Source: JAGWBJ01 sp034423015
GTDB taxonomy: Bacteria; Chloroflexota; Dehalococcoidia; Lucifugimonadales; JAGWBF01
Length of the DNA: 64,000 bases
NCBI GenBank assembly: GCA_034423015.1
Contig: DAOUJG010000031.1
Location: 1 to 64,000, forward strand
Reading direction: 5' to 3'
The position numbers were made by a program, and so were the translations under genes. Positions 43,162 to 51,290 of this stretch are shown here, one piece after another; position 1 is the stretch's first letter, and each line of letters starts with the position of its first letter. The notes under the pieces were generated by a model. It was not told where the DNA came from. It made no database searches and saw only the letters and a program-made list of their open reading frames with translations.

Positions 43162-45394
43162 CAGTCAAGTCCCCTTCGGACGGCTCCACCCGCAGGTCGG
43201 GGAGCCAGCGCAGCCACGGCGGCAGATACCAGTTCCGCGCGCCCAGCATCTCCATGCTCGCCGGCACCAGGACAGACCGGACCAGAGTCGCGTCCAGGAG
43301 CACGGCCACGGCCAGCCCGAACCCCACCTGCTGGTTGATGATGGTGTCGCCCGACGCGAAAGCACCGAAGACGGCGACCATGATGAGGGCCGCGCCGGTG
43401 ATGAGGCCCGCCGTCGACCGAAGCCCATAGGACACGGCCTCGGCATTGTTCCCCGCCTGGTCGTAACGTTCCCGGATGCGGCTCAACAGGAAGACGTGAT
43501 AGTCCATCGACAGCCCGAAGAGAACGGAGAACAGGAACAGGGGTATCCACGCGTCGATGACCTCGGCGTGCTGAAACCCCAACAGGTCCGTCGCGACTCC
43601 CTTCTGGAATACCAGGACCAGCAGCCCGTAAGCCGTGCCCACGGAGAGGAGGTTCATGATAACGGCTTTTATGGGGATGACTATCGACCGGAAGACCAGC
43701 ATCAGTATCAGGAAGCTGAACCCAAGCACGAAGGCGAAGACTATGGGAGTGTACGTCCGCACTATGGAGAAGACATCCGCAACCACCGCGGTCACGCCGC
43801 CGACCAGCACCTCCGCGTCGACCCCGTCGAAGGCGGCGGGGATATACTCATCACGGACCGTGGACACAACGTCCACCGCATCCCGGCTGCCGGACTCTCC
43901 CGGGATGAGCACCGTCAGCAGGGCCAGGTCCCGGGGGCCGTTGACCACCGGCTGGGGAGAGACCTGCAGGCCAGGGTGGGCTGCCAGGGATGCCTGCAGC
44001 TTGCCCACAGCCTCCTGCACGGCGGGGCTGTCGATGTCCCCGTCGATGACGACGTCGGTGGGATTGACGAGGCCGAAGGAGAACTGCTCCTCCATAACGA
44101 AGAAGGCCTCCCTGGTCTGCGAGCCCTCGGGGAAGACATCGACCCCGTTGAGCCCCGTCTCGATCTGGAAATAGAAGACGGTGGCGGCGATCATCGGGGC
44201 GCCGATGGCGATGACGCTGATGACCGGGTAGCGCATGACCACGCGGGTCGTCACTTCCCAGAACCCCCGATGGGAGCCGACGGCGGCCTCGAGGGACTGG
44301 GACCTCCTCTTTCCCAGGAAGGGGACCGGCAATAAGTTCAACCTGTGGCCGTGAATGGCAAGGTTGGCGGGCAGGAAGGTGAAGGTTGCGGCCAGGGTGA
44401 CCAGGACGACCAGTATCGCCCCAACGCCCAGGGACTGGAAGAATGAGAAGGGGACGATGAGCATCCCACACAGGGCTATCACCACGGTCACGCCGCTAAA
44501 CAGCACCGTGCGTCCCGCCGTCGCGCCGGCCCGCTCGATGGCCTCGTGCTTGTCCAGGCCCCGGGCCATCTCGTCCCGGAAGCGGGATATGATGAGGATG
44601 GAGTAGTCGATCCCCACGGCCAGGCCGATCATGATGATCATCAGGGTGACGAAGAAGACCAGGTCGAAGGCCTGGCCGATCAACGCGGTTATGCCCAGGG
44701 CGACTATTATGCCCACGATGGCCAGGCCTATCGGCATGAGCACGGCGACGAGGGTCCCGAAGAGGACCACGAGGATGACCAGGGCAACGGGAATGCCGAT
44801 CCTCTCGCCCTTTCTCAGGTCCTTCTCCGCCAGCTCGTTCTGCTCGTGGGATATGCTGGCGTCTCCCACGATCAGCACCCGGAAGCCCTCCTCGCCGTTC
44901 GCCTCTTCGACCACCTCCACGACGTGCTCGACCTTCTCCACCGCCTCTTCGAAGGAGCCGGTCATGAGGAGGGGCATTATGGTGGTCATGCGGTCTACGG
45001 AGACCAGGGTCGGGTCGTTGGTCTGGTAGTAGTTGGGCAGGGGTGTCACGATGTCGGTTCCCAGGGATGCGATCTCCCCGAACACCGCATCGACCCGTTC
45101 CTGGAACGCCTCATCGTCCACGCTGTGGGACTCTGACTGGACGATGACGATCTCGCTGACCGGTGTGGGGCCCCGCAGCCGGTCCTCCAGCAGGCGCTCC
45201 GCCCGGGACGACTCCGCGCCTCCGCCAAGCTTGAGCTCGGTGGTGGTGGCCGGGTCAAGGATGTCCACCAGCTGGGGCCCCGGACCCAGCTCGCTGTCGA
45301 CGGCCAGCCCGCCGGCGATGATTGCCACCACGGCCCATACGCCGATGACCAAGAACGGCTTTCGGGCGGAGACACGGGCCAGCCACTCGGTCAT
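43118..45394 (-). CDS. MMPL/RND superfamily exporter
   Basis: A 758-residue membrane protein with two MMPL modules. Each has one N-terminal membrane helix, a large extracytoplasmic loop (about residues 35-180 and 420-540) and a bundle of five or six helices. The proton-relay helix appears as MIGLAVGIDYSILIISRFRDEMARG in the first half and FGLSMDYHVFLLSRIRERY in the second, each with the conserved Asp-Tyr. MMPL proteins export lipids or hydrophobic compounds using the proton gradient. The MpaB-type gene overlaps its end, so the exporter could carry a product or substrate of that oxygenase. Confidence 0.94.
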   Translation of the reverse strand: MTEWLARVSARKPFLVIGVWAVVAIIAGGLAVDSELGPGPQLVDILDPATTTELKLGGGAESSRAERLLEDRLRGPTPVSEIVIVQSESHSVDDEAFQERVDAVFGEIASLGTDIVTPLPNYYQTNDPTLVSVDRMTTIMPLLMTGSFEEAVEKVEHVVEVVEEANGEEGFRVLIVGDASISHEQNELAEKDLRKGERIGIPVALVILVVLFGTLVAVLMPIGLAIVGIIVALGITALIGQAFDLVFFVTLMIIMIGLAVGIDYSILIISRFRDEMARGLDKHEAIERAGATAGRTVLFSGVTVVIALCGMLIVPFSFFQSLGVGAILVVLVTLAATFTFLPANLAIHGHRLNLLPVPFLGKRRSQSLEAAVGSHRGFWEVTTRVVMRYPVISVIAIGAPMIAATVFYFQIETGLNGVDVFPEGSQTREAFFVMEEQFSFGLVNPTDVVIDGDIDSPAVQEAVGKLQASLAAHPGLQVSPQPVVNGPRDLALLTVLIPGESGSRDAVDVVSTVRDEYIPAAFDGVDAEVLVGGVTAVVADVFSIVRTYTPIVFAFVLGFSFLILMLVFRSIVIPIKAVIMNLLSVGTAYGLLVLVFQKGVATDLLGFQHAEVIDAWIPLFLFSVLFGLSMDYHVFLLSRIRERYDQAGNNAEAVSYGLRSTAGLITGAALIMVAVFGAFASGDTIINQQVGFGLAVAVLLDATLVRSVLVPASMEMLGARNWYLPPWLRWLPDLRVEPSEGDLTDGTGAADGADRHTH

Positions 45395-45502
45395 GGGACG
45401 AACCCCCGCACGCCGAGGCGGACCCTTCTGGAACGCATCATCGAGACAACCCTTCCTGACCCAGGCACGATATCAACGATCGTCCATAGCTAAACCCCAC
45501 CC

Positions 45503-45508
45503 ATTATA
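45503..45508 (-). promoter_or_regulatory. -10 box (TATAAT) upstream of the MMPL gene
   Basis: A perfect TATAAT on the minus strand, preceded by TAC, lies about 110 bases before the MMPL start. The -35 region is weak. Confidence 0.4.
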
Positions 45509-45630
45509 GTACGTCATGGGCGGGGTTGCAGTCATCTACGCCCCGGGAGCCCCCAATTCGCGGGCCGGACGGCCCCGGCGCGCCGGGAAGAGCTTGCGGC
45601 TGCGGTGCGTCGACGCCCGGCGGGTGGAGG

Positions 45631-48033
45631 TTACGGAGTGGGCGCAGCCCCCAGGACTTGGTAGCCCAAGTTCTCCTCCGTCCGCTCCGCGGTGGGCAGG
45701 ACTTGGACGACAACGTTGGACAGCCCCACCACGTCGCCGTTTTCGTCGAAGCTGTAGCCGTCGCCGATGGCGCCGCTCCAGGTGAGGCCGTACAGGCAGT
45801 CCCTGAAGCCGTCGGCGTCCTGGTCGTCCCCCGTTTGCCTCAGACACTCGGCGGCGATGTAGACGCCGTCGTAGGCGGAGCCCTGGAACCAGGGCAAAGA
45901 GGCTACTGTGTCGTAGCGGGCCTCGAACCTCGCCAGGAACTCCCTGCCGGCGGCGTTGGTCAGCTCGGGGTTGGGGATGATCGCCTTCAGGCCGGTGGCG
46001 GCGTCACCAGCGATGGCGAGGGCCTCGGGTGACACGGGGACTATCTCGGAGTAGATGGGGCCGTCGTAGCCCAGCTCCCGGGCCTGCTTGACGATGGTGC
46101 CTCCCGAGGCCTCGCCCTGGGCGGCCAGGAGGATGGCGTCTGGTCCCTCGGCGAGCAGCTTGGCAAGCTGGCTCCGGAAGTCGATGACGTTGGATGAGTA
46201 TCTCTCAGCCGCCACCACGGAGCCCCCCAGCTCCTCGAACCGGGCGACGGCGGTGCGGCGTGCGCCCTCCGCGTAGTCCGTGGCCTCGGTGATGGTGGCT
46301 ATCCTTCGCACCCCGTCGACCCACAGGGTGTTGCCGATGTCGACACCCAGGAGCAGATCGTTGATGGCGGTGCGGAAGATGTAATCGCCTGCGAAAGCGA
46401 TGTCCGGACTGGTGGCAGACGCCGAAAGGAGGACCACGCCGTCCCTCTCGGCCAGGGGCGCCGCTCCCAGCATCGCGCCGCTGCAGGTGGCGCCCAGGAT
46501 GATCCTGACGCCGTCCACGTCGGTGAGCTTGTTATACGCGGTGATGGCGTCCTGGGCAGCGCACTTGGAGTCCTCCACGATGAGCATCAGCTCCCGGCCG
46601 TCGATGCCGCCGGCGGCGTTGATCTCCTCCACGGCCAGCAGTTTGGCCTGGAGCACGGGGTTGCCGTAGGACTCGCCAACCCCGGTGAGAGCGTCCATCG
46701 CTCCGATCACGAACGGCTCGTCCGATCGCGCCGCCGCCTCTGAACCGTATGTCCATGGCTCGAAGTCCAGGATGGGCCAGTTCCCGTCCGCGTCCGCTAT
46801 CTCGGAGTCCGCTTCCGGGAAGGTGATCCCCGCGATCTGGCTCTCTCCGGGGACCAATGCGGGCCTCCCCTCGGCGTCCGCATCGAAGGTGAGGGTGTCC
46901 GTCCCGCTCCCGCCCAGAAGGGGGAGCTCCCATCCGCCGGTCGCGAGGTCGAGGACGTACAGCCCCACCTCGCCCTGAACGTGGACGGGCTCGCTGAACG
47001 TTACTTCAACGTCGCCGTCTTCGTTGGTGGCGAGGCCAAGTACGGTGGGCCCTTCCAGGCTCCCTGGTCCGAATCCATCGTCGGGAAAGTCAGGCAGGGT
47101 GAAGTACTGCTCCGGGGGCTCTATCTCGTACGCCTCGTCGTAGCCGTGGTACGTGATGGTCACTACATCACGCACCTCGCCGTCCAGGCCCTCGACCCCA
47201 ACCCTGACCTCCCTGGTCAGGAAGTCATCGGCTCCAACGACCCTCGTGAGGTCTCCACCCGGGAAGCCGAACCCCTCCATTCCGGTCCCTTCATCGGGCT
47301 GATCGTACACGAGCACGTAGGCCTTGGACCCGTCGTCCAAGTCCACGGTCTCACTCAGGGTCGCGCCAGCGTCGTTGGGCGGGAGGAGCATCCCCACCAG
47401 CGGCACAACGGAGAGGAACTCCGAGTCGGGAGGGACGCCCTTGAACCACTGGCCCGATTCGAGGTCCTGTATGTAGGCGTCCTCTCCTATGGTCACTCCA
47501 CTTATCTCGATCACCTCTCCTTCAGGGCCCAGGGATATCATGTACTCGAACCTGTCCGGAGGAGATACCCTTCCGCTCAGCTCCATGGCGGGCATCGCTT
47601 CTTCTCCGACCCCTTCTATGGGGAAGACGGCCAACAGGTTGAACGTGGCGTCGAAGGAGAAACTTTCGACCTGTTGCGAGGCCTCTATGCTGCACGCAGC
47701 GATGGTCGCAACGTCATCGAGCACCCCACCGGGCAAACATTCCTCGGGGAGGACGCTTTCCCCGTCCTTCATGGCGTCGCCGTCATCATGCTCAGTGGCG
47801 TCGTCGTCCTCGTCCTTCATGGCGTCGCCATCTTCGTCTTTCACGGCGTCGCTGTCTTCGTCCTTCATGGCGTCGCTGTCTTCGTCATCCATGGCGTCGC
47901 CGGGCCCGGCCGGAGTGCTTTGAGGAGTAACGGGTTCCGGGACAGGCGTAGAGGTGGGATCTGGACCGCCACAGGCGGCAAGGGCCAGGGATGCCGCCAA
48001 CACTGCTATTGCCAGACAGAGTAGAGTCTTCAA
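45631..48033 (-). CDS. composite lipoprotein: acidic repeat, LprG-like and SwmB-like regions, LivJ-type binding domain
   Basis: An 800-residue lipoprotein. Its signal peptide ends LALAAC (Cys21). Residues 45-91 are an acidic octapeptide repeat (K-D-E-D-x-D-A-M type). Residues about 112-320 resemble LppX/LprAFG-like lipoprotein domains, with SFSFDATFNLL, SGRVSPPDRFEYMI and DAYIQDLESGQWFKG. Residues 328-430 look like a SwmB-type beta domain (VTFSEPVHVQGEVGLYVLD). Residues about 438-795 are a type I periplasmic binding domain of the branched-chain amino acid family, with IGAMDALTGVGESYGNPV, INAAGGIDGRELMLIVEDS and YDGVYIAAECL. The TTG start follows AGGGAAG. No ABC permease or ATPase is near, so it may act alone as a receptor or recruit a distant transporter. 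Confidence 0.9.
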   Translation of the reverse strand: MKTLLCLAIAVLAASLALAACGGPDPTSTPVPEPVTPQSTPAGPGDAMDDEDSDAMKDEDSDAVKDEDGDAMKDEDDDATEHDDGDAMKDGESVLPEECLPGGVLDDVATIAACSIEASQQVESFSFDATFNLLAVFPIEGVGEEAMPAMELSGRVSPPDRFEYMISLGPEGEVIEISGVTIGEDAYIQDLESGQWFKGVPPDSEFLSVVPLVGMLLPPNDAGATLSETVDLDDGSKAYVLVYDQPDEGTGMEGFGFPGGDLTRVVGADDFLTREVRVGVEGLDGEVRDVVTITYHGYDEAYEIEPPEQYFTLPDFPDDGFGPGSLEGPTVLGLATNEDGDVEVTFSEPVHVQGEVGLYVLDLATGGWELPLLGGSGTDTLTFDADAEGRPALVPGESQIAGITFPEADSEIADADGNWPILDFEPWTYGSEAAARSDEPFVIGAMDALTGVGESYGNPVLQAKLLAVEEINAAGGIDGRELMLIVEDSKCAAQDAITAYNKLTDVDGVRIILGATCSGAMLGAAPLAERDGVVLLSASATSPDIAFAGDYIFRTAINDLLLGVDIGNTLWVDGVRRIATITEATDYAEGARRTAVARFEELGGSVVAAERYSSNVIDFRSQLAKLLAEGPDAILLAAQGEASGGTIVKQARELGYDGPIYSEIVPVSPEALAIAGDAATGLKAIIPNPELTNAAGREFLARFEARYDTVASLPWFQGSAYDGVYIAAECLRQTGDDQDADGFRDCLYGLTWSGAIGDGYSFDENGDVVGLSNVVVQVLPTAERTEENLGYQVLGAAPTP
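47761..47901 (-). repeat. 24-bp coding minisatellite (acidic octapeptide repeat)
   Basis: About five to six 24-bp units encode the run of K-D-E-D-x-D-A-M-like octapeptides just after the lipid-anchor region of the composite lipoprotein. Units are nearly identical at the DNA level (GTCCTTCATGGCGTCGCTGT and variants, read on the plus strand), so copy number could vary by slippage without breaking the frame. Confidence 0.8.
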
Positions 48034-48196
48034 GCTACTTCCCTTCGGTCGAGTGTCCTAGGTCCCATAGGCTTTCGGAATATCCAGGGTACCATCGTGC
48101 CCCGGCGAAAGGGTACGTTTACCTGGGCGGACTTTGCCGCCTTTTCATGCACCACCCGTAGCCGGACACGACCGGTGGGCAAGGCCGGGCGTCCCA

Positions 48197-48586
48197 TCAT
48201 GAAGACGGCCAGCCCATCCTCGCTTGCGGCCGCGCCGCCGCCAGGACCATCGCGTAGACGACCCCGATGGCCGGTACCACGGAGAACATGACCGGCAGCC
48301 ACCAGTCTCCCTTTACCGCACCCCTGGCGATCATCAGCGCGAAGGTCAGGTCGGCAGCCACGTTCAGCACCAGCAGCGCCGCAACCCCAAGGACCGTCGC
48401 GGCGGCCGGCCGGGGCAGGAACAGCAGGACGAGCAGCCCGGCGGCGGCAAGGGGATGGACCAAGACCATCAGCAGCCGTGACCAGACGTCTCCCCCGTCC
48501 GCGAATGCCCCCACCACCGCCGTGAGCCCCGCAAAGGCCGCGTGGAGCAGGGCCAGGACCAGGACCGTCATCCGGACGGCGTTCAT
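48197..48586 (-). CDS. small membrane protein, four predicted helices
   Basis: A 129-residue hydrophobic protein with about four membrane segments (MTVLVLALLHAAFAGLTAVV, LLMVLVHPLAAAGLLVLLFL, AATVLGVAALLVLNVAADL, LPVMFSVVPAIGVVYAMVL). No family is recognised. It sits downstream of another small membrane protein on the same strand, 30 bases apart, and upstream of the composite lipoprotein gene. Confidence 0.7.
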   Translation of the reverse strand: MNAVRMTVLVLALLHAAFAGLTAVVGAFADGGDVWSRLLMVLVHPLAAAGLLVLLFLPRPAAATVLGVAALLVLNVAADLTFALMIARGAVKGDWWLPVMFSVVPAIGVVYAMVLAAARPQARMGWPSS

Positions 48587-48616
48587 GGTGCGATGTCGGA
48601 CAAACGCGATGACCAG

Positions 48617-48799
48617 TTACCCCCGGGACCGCTGGATCCAGAACAGGTTCAGCGCCACGATAGCCCCGGCGGCGACCCACAACGCCGTCCCCAGGCTCGG
48701 GCTGTGCTGCAGCCCCACCCCCAGGCCGACGTAGAACACCACGACCGCCATCAGGAACAGCAGCACGTGGGCCGCCTTCTTGGCCATTCCGGCCATCAT
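48617..48799 (-). CDS. small membrane protein, two predicted helices
   Basis: A 60-residue protein (from the Met at 48799; a longer frame begins at 48844) with two membrane helices (AHVLLFLMAVVVFYVGLGV and LGTALWVAAGAIVALNLFW) and a basic C-terminal RSRG. No known family. It is probably co-transcribed with the four-helix protein that follows. Confidence 0.6.
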   Translation of the reverse strand: MMAGMAKKAAHVLLFLMAVVVFYVGLGVGLQHSPSLGTALWVAAGAIVALNLFWIQRSRG

Positions 48800-48824
48800 G
48801 GCCTGTCTATTCCCTTGTGCGTCC

Positions 48825-49265
48825 TCATGCACCCGGTCCCACACTCCCGAGGCCGTCTTTGCTCGCTAGCCGAGGGGGCCGGTCCTCTGTCCCGTCCCTT
48901 GGGGTGGTTGGCCATACGGTTCGGACGCCGGCGGCGGCCATCAGGCCACCCTCCATCAGACGCGCGTCCTTCTCCTTGTTGATACGAGACCACGGGCTTT
49001 TCGGATTCCGAGGCGTGAAGAGCCTCATGGCCCGCTGGTCGTCCAGCCTGTTGGGCCTGGAGTCGACCCAGCCGAAGCACAGGGCCTCATCCACCGAGTC
49101 GGTGCAGGAGACGAAGGGCCTGCCGGCGGCCTTCTTCCACGAGACAAGCCAGACTCCGCCCGAGTCCTCGTGGTTGTGCTCCAGCCACGCCCGCCACTCC
49201 GGCCGGGTCTCCACGTGCAGGAGTGGCCGGCCGTCGCCGGGATGAGTCCCGACCTCGGCCATCAC
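48825..49265 (-). CDS. YdeI/OmpD-associated family protein, C-terminally truncated
   Basis: A 146-residue protein whose first 105 residues fit the YdeI family: RPEWRAWLEHNHEDSGGVWLVSWKK, VDEALCFGWVDSRPNRLDDQRA, FTPRNPKSPWSRINKE and LMEGGLMAAAG. Family members usually go on with an AKxDGxW segment and a further 60-80 residues. Here the frame continues with Pro/Arg-rich sequence (TPRDGTEDRPPRLASKDGLG) that does not resemble the family, so the end looks truncated or frameshifted. Function of the family is unclear (reported bacteriocin or stress protection). Confidence 0.7.
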   Translation of the reverse strand: MMAEVGTHPGDGRPLLHVETRPEWRAWLEHNHEDSGGVWLVSWKKAAGRPFVSCTDSVDEALCFGWVDSRPNRLDDQRAMRLFTPRNPKSPWSRINKEKDARLMEGGLMAAAGVRTVWPTTPRDGTEDRPPRLASKDGLGSVGPGA

Positions 49266-49306
49266 CGGACCTCAGTCCAGCTCCCGGTGGCGACCGGGGC
49301 GACGGG

Positions 49307-49999
49307 TCATGGCGCACACATGGTCCGGGCGAGCTCTTCCAGGTCATGGACCACCAGGTCGGGCACGGCGTCGGTGCGGCGGGTGCCCCCTCCCCGGTCC
49401 ACCCGGTCGACCCACACGGACTTGACGCCAAGCCGGTTGGCCGGCGCGACGTCGTGGTAGAGGCTCTCGGCGACGTGCAACCACCTCTCCTTCTCCACCC
49501 CCATTCGCTCGTGGGCCAGGTGGAAGTTGCGCAGGCTGGGCTTGTAGCTTCGCGCCTGTTGGGAGGTGACCACCGCGTCGAATTCCACGCTCAGAGCCTG
49601 GGCCGTCCCGGCCAACAGGTCGTCGTCCACGTTGGAGATCACCGCCAGCTTGCAGCGCGCCTTCAGGGCGGTCAGCGCCCCAGCAACGTCGGGGAAGACG
49701 GGCCAGTCGGGCAGGGTGTCGGCCAGGCAGGCCAGGTCGGCCTCGGCGAAACGGACGCCCAGCTCGGCTCCCATGCCCTCCACCACTCTGCGGAGTACGA
49801 GCCGGTACTCCAGGTACTCTTCCGAGCCCTGGACCCTGGGCTCCACCTGGGAGAATAGCCGCAGTATCTCGGCCCTGGAGCTGACTACGCCATGGGGTTT
49901 CAGCACGTCGGCCACGGCCGTCGAGATGCCCGTCTCCCAGTCCACCAGAGTCCCGTAGCAGTCGAAGCTGACCCATTCGCAGTCAGTGAAATCAGGCAT
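49307..49999 (-). CDS. haloacid dehalogenase type II-like HAD hydrolase
   Basis: A 230-residue HAD protein. Motif I is VSFDCYGTLVDWE, motif II VISNVDDDLL, motif III Lys lies in RSYKPSLRNFHLA, and the region HVAESLYHDVAPANRLGVKSVWVDR is typical of the type II (L-2-haloacid dehalogenase) branch. GGGAGG stands immediately before two adjacent ATG codons (50002 and 49999), so the exact first residue is unsure. It hydrolyses either a 2-haloacid or a phosphate ester; the branch favours the former but is not decisive. Confidence 0.9.
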   Translation of the reverse strand: MPDFTDCEWVSFDCYGTLVDWETGISTAVADVLKPHGVVSSRAEILRLFSQVEPRVQGSEEYLEYRLVLRRVVEGMGAELGVRFAEADLACLADTLPDWPVFPDVAGALTALKARCKLAVISNVDDDLLAGTAQALSVEFDAVVTSQQARSYKPSLRNFHLAHERMGVEKERWLHVAESLYHDVAPANRLGVKSVWVDRVDRGGGTRRTDAVPDLVVHDLEELARTMCAP

Positions 50000-50093
50000 C
50001 ATCCTCCCTTCGTCGGTACTTTGTACCACGGGCCGAGTCGGCGGGCAAGCGGGGCGAGCCACCCCTGCACCCGGCCCCGGCGGCTTGGCGGTG

Positions 50094-50123
50094 TTGCCTC
50101 GGCTCGCGGAGGCCTGCTATTAT
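50094..50123 (+). promoter_or_regulatory. sigma70-like promoter of the GYD gene
   Basis: TTGCCT (50094-50099) and TATTAT (50118-50123) are 18 bases apart, 40 bases before the ATG at 50164. Confidence 0.45.
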
Positions 50124-50163
50124 TGTTAAGTTATCGGAAATTTGATTTCGTTCAGGAGGCGAT

Positions 50164-50484
50164 ATGCCCAAGTTCATGATACGAGGTTCATACTCCGCGG
50201 ACGGCCTGAAGGGGCTGGTGCGGGAGGGCGGCGGCGCCCGGCGCGATGCCATCAAGGCCACCGTAGAATCGGCGGGCGGCACCCTGGAGACTTTCCACTA
50301 CGGCTTTGGCGAGGGCGACCTGTACGCCATCGTCGACGTGCCCGACCAAGAGGCGATGACGGCCATCGCCCTCACCATCGGCGCGTCGGGCGCCCTCTCC
50401 CCCCATACCACAGCCCTCCTGACCCCCGAGCAGGTGGACGCTGCGGCGAAGAGGGAAGTCAAGTACCGGCCCCCCGGCGCGTAG
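50164..50484 (+). CDS. GYD domain protein
   Basis: A 106-residue protein of the GYD family (ferredoxin-like dimeric alpha-beta barrel). Typical elements are KFMIRGSYSADGLKGLVREGG, VESAGGTLETFHYGFGEGDLYAIVDVPD and MTAIALTIGASG. AGGAGG (50153-50158) precedes the ATG. It is transcribed alone from a short promoter region and ends convergent with a membrane protein gene. Function unknown. Confidence 0.92.
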   Translation: MPKFMIRGSYSADGLKGLVREGGGARRDAIKATVESAGGTLETFHYGFGEGDLYAIVDVPDQEAMTAIALTIGASGALSPHTTALLTPEQVDAAAKREVKYRPPGA

Positions 50485-50516
50485 CCGCCGGGCTTCCCAC
50501 ACCGGGCGCCGCTACG

Positions 50517-51029
50517 CTACCTCCTCCGGGAGGGGCGAGCCGGGCGGGCCGGGCGCCTGGTCCTGCCCCCGCCCCTGGTAGACACGGGGACGCTCACACC
50601 CTTCTGCCCCGTTTCCAGGTACTTCTTGGCCAGCCAGGAGAGCAGGATCAACGCCGCCAGGACCAGGGCCGTCAGGGTGTCGCCCCGGCGGAACGCCTGC
50701 CACGCGTCCCCGCTCAAGCTGGGTATTATCAGCGTGCCGATGACCACGGCAACGGCCACCAGGAACAGCCTGAATGGGTGGGTGAATATGTGGCCCCGCA
50801 GCAGGGTAAGGGTGGCCGCTATTAGAAAGGACACCCCGAAGTAGAAGCCCAGGCCGAAGGCCCAATGCCACAGCACGTACATGCTGGTGACGGTGACCGG
50901 GACCATCAGCCACGTCCGCCCCCTCTGCAGCCCCTCTGCCCACCTCCTGCGGGCGTCCCTGACTTCCCGCGCCATCCACCTCGACAGGAGGCGGAGGGCG
51001 GCCCGTTTCGCTCCCCTGGACTGCTTCAC
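50517..51029 (-). CDS. membrane protein of unknown function
   Basis: About 170 residues from GTG 51029 (a longer frame opens at ATG 51125; ATG 50975 is another choice). A basic N-terminus (KQSRGAKRAALRLLSRWM) is followed by about four hydrophobic helices (TWLMVPVTVTSMYVLWHWAF, YFGVSFLIAATLTLL, LFLVAVAVVIGTLII, LTALVLAALILLSWL) and an Arg-rich tail. No family recognised. The GTG overlaps the TGA of a 22-codon frame that starts after GGAGGAGGGAG, which could be a leader peptide. Confidence 0.6.
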   Translation of the reverse strand: MKQSRGAKRAALRLLSRWMAREVRDARRRWAEGLQRGRTWLMVPVTVTSMYVLWHWAFGLGFYFGVSFLIAATLTLLRGHIFTHPFRLFLVAVAVVIGTLIIPSLSGDAWQAFRRGDTLTALVLAALILLSWLAKKYLETGQKGVSVPVSTRGGGRTRRPARPARPSRRR

Positions 51030-51290
51030 CCTCGCCTGCCCCGGGCCGTCTCTTCTCCTCCGGCCCCGTGCTCCCCGGGTCCCTCGCCGCGCATGCTCTC
51101 CCTCCTCCACCTGACATGGTAGCACCTGGGGAGCAGACCTTGACCATGTTATCGCTGCGCCCTAAGGCAGGAATACGCGGCCGGAGCCATCGTCCAGGCC
51201 GGCCACGGGAGGAATCGCACGGCCGCCACCACCCCGCGCACAGTTTACAAGCAGCACTTTCCCGCCATCGAGAGTCTGGCGGATTGTGAC

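Noticed and set aside
47761..47901. CRISPR-like short repeats
   Set aside because: The units are contiguous 24-bp coding repeats without spacers, inside one open frame.
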